Assembly (NCBI GenBank): GCA_017617805.1
Contig: JAFZVN010000008.1
Span: 1 to 45,625, forward strand
DNA: 45,625 bases
From: Bacteroidaceae bacterium
Lineage (GTDB): Bacteria > Bacteroidota > Bacteroidia > Bacteroidales > Bacteroidaceae
Direction of reading: 5' to 3'
The stretch's first letter is position 1; every line of letters starts with the position of its first letter. Shown piece by piece: positions 25,879-34,281 of the stretch. A program made the position numbers and the translations under genes. The notes beneath the pieces are model-generated. The model made no database searches, was not told the origin of the DNA, and saw nothing but the letters and a program-made list of their open reading frames with translations.

Positions 25879-26412
25879 TTATTCCTCAACGTCAAGGTCG
25901 GTGGGCTTCTCAAAATCTGGATTAGGAGATATGCTCTCGAAAACGTGCTGGAAGATTTCGGATGCTTGCGATAGAGAGATGCTGTCGGAAACCATAAAAA
26001 TACTGCTGATATACCCGTTGACACATTTGCCACCATCGATGTAGTAATCTCCATCGACATCTTTCCATTTCAGAATATAGTGGTCGTGTCCCTTAATAAG
26101 TTCTTGTTCGGTGTTGATATTGCTTTTGTACCTATTTAGCTGCCACACGCAGACTTCATCGAGTTTTTCTTCAGACATGAGGAAATCATATCCTACTTCG
26201 CAGTTGATGCCCATGCTTTTCTCTGCATTATAAAACTTGATGAGGCCAGAAATGGAGGAGTCTGTTGTCCATGTGGTAGGAACTTCGAAGGTGAATGGAA
26301 GTTGGGAGTTCGTATAGACTTTATATTCTAACTGCTGCTCGCAAGCGGTAAGACCAGCTATGAGGAACCATGCCACGAAGAGCATGTTGAGTATTGTGCT
26401 TATCTTGTTCAT
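25879..26412 (-). CDS. Lipoprotein of unknown function
   Basis: A 177-residue protein with a signal peptide (NMLFVAWFLIAGLTAC) and lipobox cysteine Cys24 followed by EQQ. The mature part begins with a beta-rich stretch (YKVYTNSQLPFTFEVPTTW) that resembles the PsbP/DUF-type domains predicting small-ligand or membrane-associated lipoproteins; I do not assign a family. It contains HDHYILKWKDVDGDYYIDGG, with an acidic D-x-D-G-D segment. The end is acidic. It follows the NhaC-type gene by 26 bp in the araC-uxaA-nhaC operon, and is the last gene. Function unknown. Confidence 0.78.
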   Translation of the reverse strand: MNKISTILNMLFVAWFLIAGLTACEQQLEYKVYTNSQLPFTFEVPTTWTTDSSISGLIKFYNAEKSMGINCEVGYDFLMSEEKLDEVCVWQLNRYKSNINTEQELIKGHDHYILKWKDVDGDYYIDGGKCVNGYISSIFMVSDSISLSQASEIFQHVFESISPNPDFEKPTDLDVEE

Positions 26413-26438
26413 TTCTGTTATTATAAATTGGGTTGTCG

Positions 26439-27710
26439 CTATTGGAGCCGCATTGAGTATCGACGCGGGTAGCGGAAAAGAATAGCGAGCAGGAGTGCTA
26501 CGCCGATGAGCATGGGGTAATATAGATGTGGAATGATGACGATGGGATTGAGGTCAGAGAGTCCTGCTGCAATGAGCACTTGAGCCCCATAAGGAAGGAG
26601 TCCTTGTGCAAAGCAAGAGGCTGTGTCGAGAATCGATGCAGATTTGCGAGGATTGATATGGAATCTGTTGGCGATGTCTTTCGCAATGGGACCTGTGGTG
26701 ATGATGGCTACGGTGTTGTTTGCTGTGCATAGATTGACAAGGCATGTAAGGGCGGCGATGCTCATTTCTCCGCCTCGGGCTCCATGAATGTTGCGTGTCA
26801 ATGCCTTGATGATAAGGTCGATGCCGCCGTTGTGGCGGATGATTTCAAGCATGCCGCCAGCAAGGATGGTGACGATGATGAGTTCGGACATACCCATCAT
26901 TCCTTCGTTCATACTGCTGAACCAACCAAAAAGGTCGTAGGTGCCGAGACAGATACCGATGATGCCAGTGAGGAGGATGCCAATGCTCAAGGTGAGGAGT
27001 ACGTTCAAGCCGCAGATGGCGAGGATGACGACTGAAAGATAGGGGAGGATGAGCCAGAAGTTCACCTCGCCCACTTCTGTTGGGGTACAGACGCTTTCAC
27101 CTATCAAGAAATAAATGAGTAGCATCAACACTGCCACGGGAGCGACGATGCGGATATTCACCCTGAACTTATCTCGCATGCTGCATCCTTGGGTCTGTGT
27201 GGCCACAATGGTGGTGTCGCTGATGAAGGAGAGGTTGTCGCCGAAATAAGTGCCACCCACAACAAGTCCTACCATCAGGGGAATGGAGATGTCAGACTGT
27301 TGGGCAATGCCGACAGCCAGAGGCGTGAGGGCTGCAATGGTGCCACAGCTGGTACCGATGCTGAGTGAGATGAAACAGGAAGCTAAGAAGATGCCTGGCA
27401 AGATGGCTTGCTCAGGCAGGTATTTCAATGCGAGATTGACGGTGGCATCTACAGCCCCTATCATCTTGGCCGATGCGGCGAAGGCTCCAGCTAAGATGAA
27501 GATGGCGAGCATGAGCATCATGGTGGAACTGCCCGATCCTTTGGCAAAGATGCTGATGCGTTCATTCATCGTTCCCTTCACAGTCAGCAAGGCATACACC
27601 GAACTGATCAAGAATGCCACAGCAATGGGCACCTTGTAAAAATCCTGTGCCACAATGCTGGTGACCAGATAGAGGACAAGGAATACGATGAGAGGACTGA
27701 GCGCTTTCAT
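26439..27710 (-). CDS. NhaC-family antiporter-like transporter in the uxaA operon
   Basis: A 423-residue membrane protein with about eleven hydrophobic segments. The family hallmark is ISLSIGTSCGTIAALTPLAVGIA (read as SIGTSCGT-ALTPLA near 115-135) followed by GGTYFGDNLSFISDTT (about 150-165), equivalent to the ion site of the antiporter at 24444. Compared with that gene it is shorter and only partly similar. It begins 18 bp after the uxaA stop and is followed by a lipoprotein gene, in one tight operon with araC. NhaC-superfamily members can carry organic acids, so transport of a sugar acid, or Na+ extrusion linked to it, is plausible; Na+/H+ exchange remains the default. Confidence 0.87.
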   Translation of the reverse strand: MKALSPLIVFLVLYLVTSIVAQDFYKVPIAVAFLISSVYALLTVKGTMNERISIFAKGSGSSTMMLMLAIFILAGAFAASAKMIGAVDATVNLALKYLPEQAILPGIFLASCFISLSIGTSCGTIAALTPLAVGIAQQSDISIPLMVGLVVGGTYFGDNLSFISDTTIVATQTQGCSMRDKFRVNIRIVAPVAVLMLLIYFLIGESVCTPTEVGEVNFWLILPYLSVVILAICGLNVLLTLSIGILLTGIIGICLGTYDLFGWFSSMNEGMMGMSELIIVTILAGGMLEIIRHNGGIDLIIKALTRNIHGARGGEMSIAALTCLVNLCTANNTVAIITTGPIAKDIANRFHINPRKSASILDTASCFAQGLLPYGAQVLIAAGLSDLNPIVIIPHLYYPMLIGVALLLAILFRYPRRYSMRLQ

Positions 27711-27728
27711 GGAATATCGTATGAATGG

Positions 27729-29276
27729 TTACAGAGTCACACCATTTTTGAAGATGGCGATTTCCTGATAGTTCTTTTTTTCATTCCAGGTCTGTTCGCC
27801 ACTGGCTATCTCGATGACTTTCTGTGCAAATCGCTTGAAGACATCCACCATCGGTTCTCCTTCCACGATTGTGCCTGCATTGAAGTCAATCCATGTAGGT
27901 TTGTTTTGGGCGAGCGTGCTGTTGGTGCTCACTTTCATGGTGGGGACGAAGGTTCCAAAGGGAGTGCCACGCCCTGTTGTGAAGAGCACGATGTGACAGC
28001 CTGCTGATGCCAATGCTGTTGATGCCACGAGGTCGTTGCCTGGAGCGGACAGGAGATTCAATCCTTTCTTCGTGAGGCGTTCGCCATAAGGAAGTACACC
28101 TTTTACGGCGCTTTTGCCACATTTCTGTGTGCATCCCAGCGCTTTCTCTTCGAGGGTGGAGATGCCGCCTGCTTTGTTGCCTGGCGAAGGATTCTCACCT
28201 ACAGGCTCACCATGAGAGAGGAAATAGTTCTTAAAGTCATTGACGAGTGAAACGGTCTCATTGAAGAGTTCTGGTGTTTCGCAGCGGTTCATGAGGATTG
28301 TCTCTGCTCCAAACATCTCTGGTACTTCGGTCAGCACGGTTGTACCGCCTTGGTTGACGATGAAGTCACTGAAGACACCGAGGAGTGGATTGGCTGTAAT
28401 GCCAGAGAAACCGTCAGAACCACCACACTTCAGTCCCACACGGAGTTCGGAGAGTGGAATGGCTTCGCGTTTTTCCTTGGCGGCGAGGCTATAAAGTTCG
28501 CGCAAGATGTGCATGCCCTCCTCCACTTCATCGCCTTCCACCTTTTGGCTCACCATGAAGCGGATACGTTCCTTGTCGTACTCGCCCAGGAACTCCTCAA
28601 ATTGGTCGGGTTGATTGTTCTCACATCCTAATCCCACAACGAGCACAGCACCTGCATTGGGGTGGAGCACGAGGTCACGCAGCACTTTGCGGGTGTTTTC
28701 GTGGTCGTCAGAGAGCTGAGAGCATCCATAGTTGTGGGGATAAGCCACGATGCGCAGCTGTTCAGCATCAGCAGGTATCATCTGACGGAGTGGAGAGTCG
28801 GGGTTGTAAAGTTCGTGGGTGAGACGACCTGCCAACTGATTGACTATGCCATTCACACAACCTACGGTCGGCACAATCCATACTTCGTTGCGGATGCCTA
28901 CCTCGCCATTCTTGCGGCGATAGCCTTGGAAGGTGAGCTGTTCCTTCGTGAACCACTCCTCATAGGCAGGATTGGTCAGTTCGTCTTTGCTGACAGGATT
29001 GTAGGTGTAGTCGAGCAAGCCAGCGAGGTTGGTCTTGATATGGTCGTGGCAAACCCAGTCACCCTGCTTGTGATTCTCTTTCAGATGTCCGATGGGATAG
29101 CCATATTTGATGACGTTCTCTCCTGCTGCAAGGTCGTTGAGGAGAATTTTGTGTCCTGCAGGCACGTCGTTATTGAGTTTAATCTGTTGTCCTTCCACTT
29201 CGATGGTTTCGCCAGCCTTGAGAGTTTCGATGGCGACAGCCACATTGTCGGCAGGATTGATTTTGATGGTTTTCAT
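27729..29276 (-). CDS. uxaA: Altronate dehydratase (UxaA family)
   Basis: Dehydrates D-altronate to 2-keto-3-deoxygluconate in galacturonate breakdown. The 515 residues have an N-terminal SAF domain (VPAGHKILLNDL, then YGYPIGHLKENHKQGDWVCHDH). The large catalytic domain follows, with VPTVGCVNG, HNYGCSQLSDDHENTRK, GLGCENNQ, LKCGGSDGFSGITANPLLG and TGRGTPFG. These cysteine and histidine segments hold the metal site. UxaA and galactarate dehydratase (GarD) are close relatives; length and sequence favour UxaA, but exact substrate is not proven. It lies 27 bp after araC and 18 bp before an NhaC-type transporter. The usual partners uxaB and uxaC are not in this window. Confidence 0.88.
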   Translation of the reverse strand: MKTIKINPADNVAVAIETLKAGETIEVEGQQIKLNNDVPAGHKILLNDLAAGENVIKYGYPIGHLKENHKQGDWVCHDHIKTNLAGLLDYTYNPVSKDELTNPAYEEWFTKEQLTFQGYRRKNGEVGIRNEVWIVPTVGCVNGIVNQLAGRLTHELYNPDSPLRQMIPADAEQLRIVAYPHNYGCSQLSDDHENTRKVLRDLVLHPNAGAVLVVGLGCENNQPDQFEEFLGEYDKERIRFMVSQKVEGDEVEEGMHILRELYSLAAKEKREAIPLSELRVGLKCGGSDGFSGITANPLLGVFSDFIVNQGGTTVLTEVPEMFGAETILMNRCETPELFNETVSLVNDFKNYFLSHGEPVGENPSPGNKAGGISTLEEKALGCTQKCGKSAVKGVLPYGERLTKKGLNLLSAPGNDLVASTALASAGCHIVLFTTGRGTPFGTFVPTMKVSTNSTLAQNKPTWIDFNAGTIVEGEPMVDVFKRFAQKVIEIASGEQTWNEKKNYQEIAIFKNGVTL

Positions 29277-29303
29277 TGTATGTATAGTTATCGATGTATC
29301 GTA

Positions 29304-30200
29304 TTAAAGTGCTCTGTATTCTTTGGGCGTGTAGCCAGTATGTTGCTTGAAATACTTGGCGAAGAAACTCTGATTGGGAAAATGGAGGTGGTTGCTCACA
29401 TCCTTGATGGATATCCCATCCGATCTCAGCATGGTCTTGGCTTCGAGCACCACAAATTGGTTAATCCAATCGGTTGCATATTTGCCACTGACCAAATAGA
29501 CCACACTGGAAAGATATTTTGGGGATACGCACAGTTTGTCGGCATAAAATGAAATGTTTCTGTGCTTGCTGTAATTCTCCTTCACTGCATCCATAAACAA
29601 CATAAACAATTCGTCTTTGCGGTTCATGGGAAGGTTCTTCCCTAACTTTCCGATGGCTCTGCCAAATTCCTGAAAGACATTGCATTGCATGATGCGCAGA
29701 TAAGCCTTGGCCACATCCTCCTTATATACGTATTCCTCGTCGAGCAATTTCTCTTTCAACGCTTTATACAAGGATATGTTCTCCTCCAGTTCTTCGGGCG
29801 TAGGGTGGTGTACGGGGTGTTCTTTCAGTTGGGTGAAAAACTCGACTCCCGTTTTGATATTGCCCACGAACTTGAGAAATGTGGGTGATACAGAGATGAA
29901 AAGGTATTTTGAGCCACGATGTAACTTCTTCAGTTGGAAGAAACTTCCAGGCAGAAATAATGCTGTGTCTCCCGATTTGAGTGTATATTCTTTCAAGTCT
30001 ATTTCCATATCAATCTGTCCTGACAAGCAGATGATACTGATGGACATGGTCACTTGGACGGGAAAACTCGGGTGTTTAGACTCCTCGATGTCATCCCCGT
30101 CCATGTTGTCTGTAAGGACCACTTTTCCTGGTATCTGAGCAAAGCGTTTGTCAGTAGGAAACTGTGAAAGACTCACTTTCATGATTTCTGGAACACTCAT
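29304..30200 (-). CDS. AraC-family transcription regulator
   Basis: A 298-residue regulator. The N-terminal part is a cupin-like sensor (TMSISIICLSGQIDMEIDL, then TLKSGDTALFLPGSFF) that would bind a small ligand. The C-terminal 100 residues form two helix-turn-helix motifs: ISFYADKLCVSPKYLSSVV, then ISIKDVSNHLHFPNQSFFAKYFKQHTG and PKEYR at the end, the AraC signature. The first ATG at 30200 lies 27 bp from a -7 element; MKVSL at 30182 is an alternative. It heads an operon with uxaA, the NhaC-type gene and a lipoprotein, so it probably senses a uronate-pathway compound and controls its own operon. Confidence 0.92.
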   Translation of the reverse strand: MSVPEIMKVSLSQFPTDKRFAQIPGKVVLTDNMDGDDIEESKHPSFPVQVTMSISIICLSGQIDMEIDLKEYTLKSGDTALFLPGSFFQLKKLHRGSKYLFISVSPTFLKFVGNIKTGVEFFTQLKEHPVHHPTPEELEENISLYKALKEKLLDEEYVYKEDVAKAYLRIMQCNVFQEFGRAIGKLGKNLPMNRKDELFMLFMDAVKENYSKHRNISFYADKLCVSPKYLSSVVYLVSGKYATDWINQFVVLEAKTMLRSDGISIKDVSNHLHFPNQSFFAKYFKQHTGYTPKEYRAL

Positions 30201-30226
30201 AATAGGCTAATTATTTAATCCGATGG

Positions 30227-30234
30227 CAAAGTTA
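30227..30234 (-). promoter_or_regulatory. Predicted -7 element (TAACTTTG) for the araC-uxaA operon
   Basis: The minus strand TAACTTTG is 26 bp before the araC ATG. Confidence 0.6.
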
Positions 30235-30240
30235 CGAAGA

Positions 30241-30281
30241 AATAATAAAAAAATAGGAGAAACTTGTAAATTTCTCCTATT
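30241..30281 (-). terminator. Intrinsic terminator after the small secreted-protein gene
   Basis: AATAGGAGAAA (30252-30262) and TTTCTCCTATT (30271-30281) form an 11-bp stem with an 8-nt loop. On the minus strand it is followed by a T-rich run (TTTTTTATTATT), the textbook form of a terminator for the gene ending at 30326. Confidence 0.8.
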
Positions 30282-30325
30282 CTCTGAACATATTTCAATA
30301 TTTATGTGTCATTTGTTCTTTTAGA

Positions 30326-30817
30326 CTACTTCAAAGCAGCTTTAGCCATGGTTGTAGCTTGATCGTATGCCTTCTCCCAATCCGTGTCGATGCAGAATGG
30401 AGTCAAGGTCGATTTGTCATTCACGTAGGCGTTCACTTTCTCCTTGTCTGTGTCCTTGAACAGAGGGTTGAACTTGCTGGCATCGGTGTAAATCTTCAAG
30501 ATTTCCGTGCGTTTAGCCATCGACATGGTACGAGCCTTCTCCAGATTCACTTGGAAATCGGTGATGAAAGATGACATGTTGACGGCTTGGCTGTCATAGA
30601 AGTAAGCATCTTTGTCAAGACCACGCTTCTTCACCATCATGGAGATGTAGTTGAGGGCAGTCACCTTAAACTGGTTGATTTGGATTTCCTCGTCAGAAGA
30701 TGCCGGATTGTTGACAATAGCGGTAGCTCTGTCGTGTACATTTTTGAACAGGTCTTGTGCCTGCATGCCTGTCACTGATGCCATCAGCACAAGCAGAGAA
30801 AGAAGCATTTTTTCCAT
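30326..30817 (-). CDS. Small secreted protein of unknown function
   Basis: A 163-residue protein with a signal peptide (MEKMLLSLLVLMASVTGMQA, cleavage before QD). The mature part is helical and ends in a threonine/alanine-rich helix (WEKAYDQATTMAKAALK). The central DKDAYFYDSQAVNMSSFITDF segment is conserved-looking but I do not know its family. The ATG at 30817 is chosen because it opens a perfect signal peptide, and a -7 element lies 45 bp upstream. It is followed by an intrinsic terminator, so it is probably monocistronic. Confidence 0.78.
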   Translation of the reverse strand: MEKMLLSLLVLMASVTGMQAQDLFKNVHDRATAIVNNPASSDEEIQINQFKVTALNYISMMVKKRGLDKDAYFYDSQAVNMSSFITDFQVNLEKARTMSMAKRTEILKIYTDASKFNPLFKDTDKEKVNAYVNDKSTLTPFCIDTDWEKAYDQATTMAKAALK

Positions 30818-30862
30818 TTGTATATTACTTGCTTTATCAATTAGTATTCTTGAATGATGTTG

Positions 30863-30870
30863 CAAAGTTA
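30863..30870 (-). promoter_or_regulatory. Predicted -7 element (TAACTTTG) for the small secreted-protein gene
   Basis: The minus strand TAACTTTG lies 45 bp before the ATG at 30817. Confidence 0.6.
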
Positions 30871-30936
30871 CTCATTATCAAGCATCTTGAGAAGGATTGT
30901 GCACGAAAACTCTTCTTTATTAATGATGTTTAACAT

Positions 30937-32010
30937 TTATTGGCCTGCAAACTCGCTGATATCGTAATTATTGGACACAGCCAGGCGGGCACAATTCTGC
31001 AAAAGCCGGCGGTTTGAGTTGTTCACCTGGCCGATGTCCTCAGCTTTGCCGTAAGTCGTCGTGTCTTCGCGCAGGTTGCGGTTCAGGCAGGGGGCAATGA
31101 TGCTCTCGAAGAATGTGCAGGCCAGCAGATAGCGTCCGGCATAGAGGTTGATGTGGGTGCCGTCACGTGTCAGCTCATTGTCGATGTTCAGGGCCTCCAC
31201 GTTTCGGGCATTCTGCACGGCGGTTCCGCAGGGGATGATGACATCAATGCCCGACGTGACCTTCATCTTCTTCACCGCTTGACAGATTTTCTTCCACATG
31301 TTGGTGGGTGTCTTATATTTCGCGATGCTCTTATTGTTCGATGCGTATGCCCATATCTCGTTGAAAGCGAACGTTGTGCGAGGCGAAATCCTGTTGATGT
31401 TGTATGCCTGGATCAGCTTGGCCAGATAAGGCTCGTAGGTGTTGGCATCACCCGAATCCAACGAGAACTGCTGAAATACCACCACGTCGTAGGGAAACCT
31501 TTGCATCACATCCCTGATGCTCACCGCTTTCTCCAGCACTTGTCCACCAAGCATGTTGAAACGGTGCAGTTCATACACGGCCTCTCCGCTTTTGTAGTTC
31601 TCGTAGTGCCCTTTCAGCGAGCATGCAGCCTTGTAGAGCACATATACGTTCACATTTGCGATGCCCATCGATCTGAGTATTTCGGGGAGGGCAGTGCTGG
31701 TGTCGATGGAGAAGGAATTGCCGATGAAGAGGATGTCTAACTTCTGGGGCATGTAGGGCAGGGGAGGATTGCAGAAATAGCTGCTGTTGTTGACGATGAC
31801 CGAGTTCGTTTCCTCTATTTTCTTTTCCGCTTCCTTTTTCTCCTCAGCCTTTTTCTCAGCCGTTTTCGTCACGTTCAGTTTGTTCACCACAGGACTCTTC
31901 GCCGTGGCAGTTGTCGCAGACTTCTTAGTGGTTTGTGTCCGTCTGTTCGTCTGAGCCATTCCCTGCATGCCTAGCGCAACGAAGGCCATTATCCATATCA
32001 ATCTTTTCAT
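30937..32010 (-). CDS. DUF4886-family SGNH-hydrolase-like secreted protein
   Basis: A 357-residue exported protein. After the signal peptide (IWIMAFVALGMQGMA) comes a low-complexity Thr/Lys/Ala/Glu linker (about 22-75). The DUF4886 domain then starts with LDILFIGNSFSID, whose G-N-S matches block I of SGNH/GDSL esterases. VVVFQQFSLDSGD and late TRDGTHINLYAGRYLLA (catalytic D-x-x-H) complete the pattern. Such proteins are often linked to carbohydrate deacetylation or carboxyl-esterase activity in Bacteroidales; the substrate here is unknown. The ATG at 32010 is preferred over earlier in-phase codons because it opens the signal peptide and leaves a -7 element 23 bp upstream. Confidence 0.82.
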   Translation of the reverse strand: MKRLIWIMAFVALGMQGMAQTNRRTQTTKKSATTATAKSPVVNKLNVTKTAEKKAEEKKEAEKKIEETNSVIVNNSSYFCNPPLPYMPQKLDILFIGNSFSIDTSTALPEILRSMGIANVNVYVLYKAACSLKGHYENYKSGEAVYELHRFNMLGGQVLEKAVSIRDVMQRFPYDVVVFQQFSLDSGDANTYEPYLAKLIQAYNINRISPRTTFAFNEIWAYASNNKSIAKYKTPTNMWKKICQAVKKMKVTSGIDVIIPCGTAVQNARNVEALNIDNELTRDGTHINLYAGRYLLACTFFESIIAPCLNRNLREDTTTYGKAEDIGQVNNSNRRLLQNCARLAVSNNYDISEFAGQ

Positions 32011-32033
32011 GTTCTTCCAAATTAAATCGACTG

Positions 32034-32041
32034 CAAAGGTA
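32034..32041 (-). promoter_or_regulatory. Predicted -7 element (TACCTTTG) for the DUF4886 gene
   Basis: The minus strand TACCTTTG lies 23 bp before the ATG at 32010. The rest of the 145-bp gap up to the TonB-dependent receptor gene shows only a short CTTCG/CGAAG hairpin near 32105 and no clear terminator. Confidence 0.6.
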
Positions 32042-32155
32042 GTGCAAATCGAGCGAAATACCAAAGGAAAACAGTTATTTTTGTATTTCCGAGATGCAGC
32101 TTACCTTCGAGCGAAGCTCAACGGTACGGATAAGTGAAAAGTTAAAAATATAAAA

Positions 32156-34261
32156 TCAGTTGAGCCTGACCTTGATGCCTGCCATGAGCCAGAGGCCTGG
32201 TTGGAGGACGTTGGCGAAGTCGTAGTACTGGTGGTTGGCGAAGTTGTTGGCCTGCACGTAGAGGGAGTAGAGTGGGGCTGTCCATTGCACTTTGAGGTCG
32301 AGGGTGGCGTATGTGCCAAAGGATTGGGGAAGCCCTGTTTGGGCATTGTCGAACTCGCCAGAACGGTTCTTGAGGGAGAAATCCCATTGAGCGGAAAGAC
32401 GGCTGACGATGCGAAGATTGAGTGAGGCGACCAGCTTGTGGCGAAGGAAGGTCATGCGTGAGACATAGTTGGCATCTTGCTCCTGATGGACTCGGTATTT
32501 GTAGTTGTAGCAATAGCCGAGGGTGAGGCGCTGGAGGAGGGAGTTCTCGCCTTGAACTCGGGCGAAGTCGATGGTGGCCAACGCCTCGGCGCCGATGTTG
32601 TCGATGTCGCTGTTGGCTGTCTCGTAGTAGTCGGCATTGGCGTACTTCACCCAGTCAATCATGTCTGTTCCGTGGCGATAGAAGCCCTTGGCTTGGAGAC
32701 GATAGAAGGTGCCAGTATAGGAGGCACCAAGATGCCAGTCGGTGCTCTTTTCGGGTTTCAGACGGAGGTTCCCTTTTAGTCCTGGACCATTGTAGTAAAT
32801 GTCTGTGTATGTGGGTGTTCGTAGACTTTTGTTGAAGGAAACGAAGAATTTCCAAGCATTGTTGGGACGCCATGCGAGATCGATGCCTGGATAGAGATGC
32901 ATGCCGCCTTCGACGGAGGTGTTGTGGTTGGCAAGCATGCCGACAGAGAGGGTCAAATTCTCCAGCAGGATGTCGTGCTCCAGATAGAGGCTGAGGTTGC
33001 TGCGACCGTCTTTATATTGATAATGTTCGTCGTGGCCAGGCACTTTGTATTTGTGCTGGTCGACTGCTGGAATTTCCTTGCCAAGTCGGGTGGAGAGGAT
33101 GTTCTCACGCCGATATTCGAGGCCGATGGCGGTCTTGCCAAGTGCCCACGTGGTGTAGGCATTGGCACTGGCTCCATAGACGTTGGTCTGATGGAAGTTC
33201 TGATAGGCTTGGGGATTGGCACGTCGCCATACATAGTGGTCGAGCGAGCGGTTCCAGTAGAGTTGGACAGGTACATGCATCACGCCCCTTGTTCCTTGCT
33301 CCTTGCCCCTTGCTCCTTGCCCCTTGCTCCTATACTCTACCCGTGCTGAGAGCAGGTAGCGGCGGTCTTGCTCATATTGTGAGTCGGAACCTGTGCCATA
33401 GAAGGTGTTGGCACCATAATTCATCGTGCTGAGACCTGCCTGCCAAGTGGCATCGAAGTGTTCGCTGCGGAATTTTCCGTTCCAGTAGGCATTGCCTTTG
33501 TTGAAATCGTCGTTCGAAGTGCCTCCATCGCTTCGAGCATAGCCGCCACTGAGACGTTGATTGAGGTGAGTGTTTTTCAAGGCTAAGAATGCGTTGGCTC
33601 CAAAGGTTCCGTATGAGCCGCCTTGCAGATGGGTTCCCAAGTTGCTGACCGCTTCTGTGCGTGTGACAATGTTGATGGCTCCGGCGAAGGCCTGACAGCC
33701 ATACACGCGGCTGGCTCCTCCTTCGATGACCTCGATGCGCTCGATGTCGTCCACGCTGACAGGCAAATCGACAGTCAAATGCCCTGTGTGGGGATTGCTG
33801 ATGTTGACACCGTTGAGCAGGACGGTAAGCTGGTCTTCGGTGCCGCCATTCACGCCGATGTCGGTTTGGATGCCGAAGCCTCCGCGTTGGCGTACATCCA
33901 CGCCAGCAGCGAGTTTCAGCAAGTCGTTCACCGAATTGGCGCTCGACGCCTCGATGTCTTGTCGGTTAATCACTTGCACGAGGCGCACCGCTTTGTCGGC
34001 AGGCAGGGGGGCGAGTGTGCCCACCACCTCGGCGTCATCCAGCGTCAGCGTCAGTTCCTCGTCGTCGTCGGTAGGAGCAGAAGGCTGACTGAAGGCCATG
34101 ATGGCCGCAGCTGAATCGGGACAGGCAACTGCCAATGTGGCAACACTGAGCACGCCGATGCGCACTTCCCTCATCAAGCTGAGGAAGATGGCGTCGCCAT
34201 GACGAGTGAAGTGTGTCCACACCACCGATTCTGGCTTTCTGAATCTTGATTTGATGTTCAT
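32156..34261 (-). CDS. TonB-dependent outer-membrane receptor (BtuB-like)
   Basis: A 701-residue receptor. The N-terminal extension (HFTRHGDAIFLSLMREVRIG, then VLSVATLAVA) is the unusual signal region typical of one Bacteroidales receptor group. The plug follows at about residues 75-200: VQVINRQDIEASSANSVNDLL, DIGVNGGTEDQLTVLLNGV and IEVIEGGASRVYGCQAFAGAINIVTR. The rest is a 22-strand-type beta barrel ending in LMAGIKVRLN. The ligand is not evident and no cobalamin riboswitch precedes it. It starts 20 bp after the rodA stop on the same strand, so it may be read from the cell-shape operon. A 49-bp heptamer array lies inside its barrel (33285-33333). Confidence 0.9.
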   Translation of the reverse strand: MNIKSRFRKPESVVWTHFTRHGDAIFLSLMREVRIGVLSVATLAVACPDSAAAIMAFSQPSAPTDDDEELTLTLDDAEVVGTLAPLPADKAVRLVQVINRQDIEASSANSVNDLLKLAAGVDVRQRGGFGIQTDIGVNGGTEDQLTVLLNGVNISNPHTGHLTVDLPVSVDDIERIEVIEGGASRVYGCQAFAGAINIVTRTEAVSNLGTHLQGGSYGTFGANAFLALKNTHLNQRLSGGYARSDGGTSNDDFNKGNAYWNGKFRSEHFDATWQAGLSTMNYGANTFYGTGSDSQYEQDRRYLLSARVEYRSKGQGARGKEQGTRGVMHVPVQLYWNRSLDHYVWRRANPQAYQNFHQTNVYGASANAYTTWALGKTAIGLEYRRENILSTRLGKEIPAVDQHKYKVPGHDEHYQYKDGRSNLSLYLEHDILLENLTLSVGMLANHNTSVEGGMHLYPGIDLAWRPNNAWKFFVSFNKSLRTPTYTDIYYNGPGLKGNLRLKPEKSTDWHLGASYTGTFYRLQAKGFYRHGTDMIDWVKYANADYYETANSDIDNIGAEALATIDFARVQGENSLLQRLTLGYCYNYKYRVHQEQDANYVSRMTFLRHKLVASLNLRIVSRLSAQWDFSLKNRSGEFDNAQTGLPQSFGTYATLDLKVQWTAPLYSLYVQANNFANHQYYDFANVLQPGLWLMAGIKVRLN
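33285..33333. repeat. Heptamer tandem array inside the TonB-dependent receptor gene
   Basis: Seven consecutive 7-bp units of form YYCCTTG: CCCCTTG, TTCCTTG, CTCCTTG, CCCCTTG, CTCCTTG, CCCCTTG and the decayed CTCCTAT. They encode a basic Gly/Lys/Arg/Gln stretch (SKGQGARGKEQGTRG) between two barrel strands. Because 7 is not a multiple of 3, gain or loss of one unit would shift the frame. Confidence 0.85.
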
Positions 34262-34281
34262 GGGTTGAAAAAATTAAACTA

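Noticed and set aside
32156-34261. Cobalamin riboswitch expected before a BtuB-like receptor.
   Set aside because: Only 20 bp separate it from rodA and no B12-box sequence is visible.
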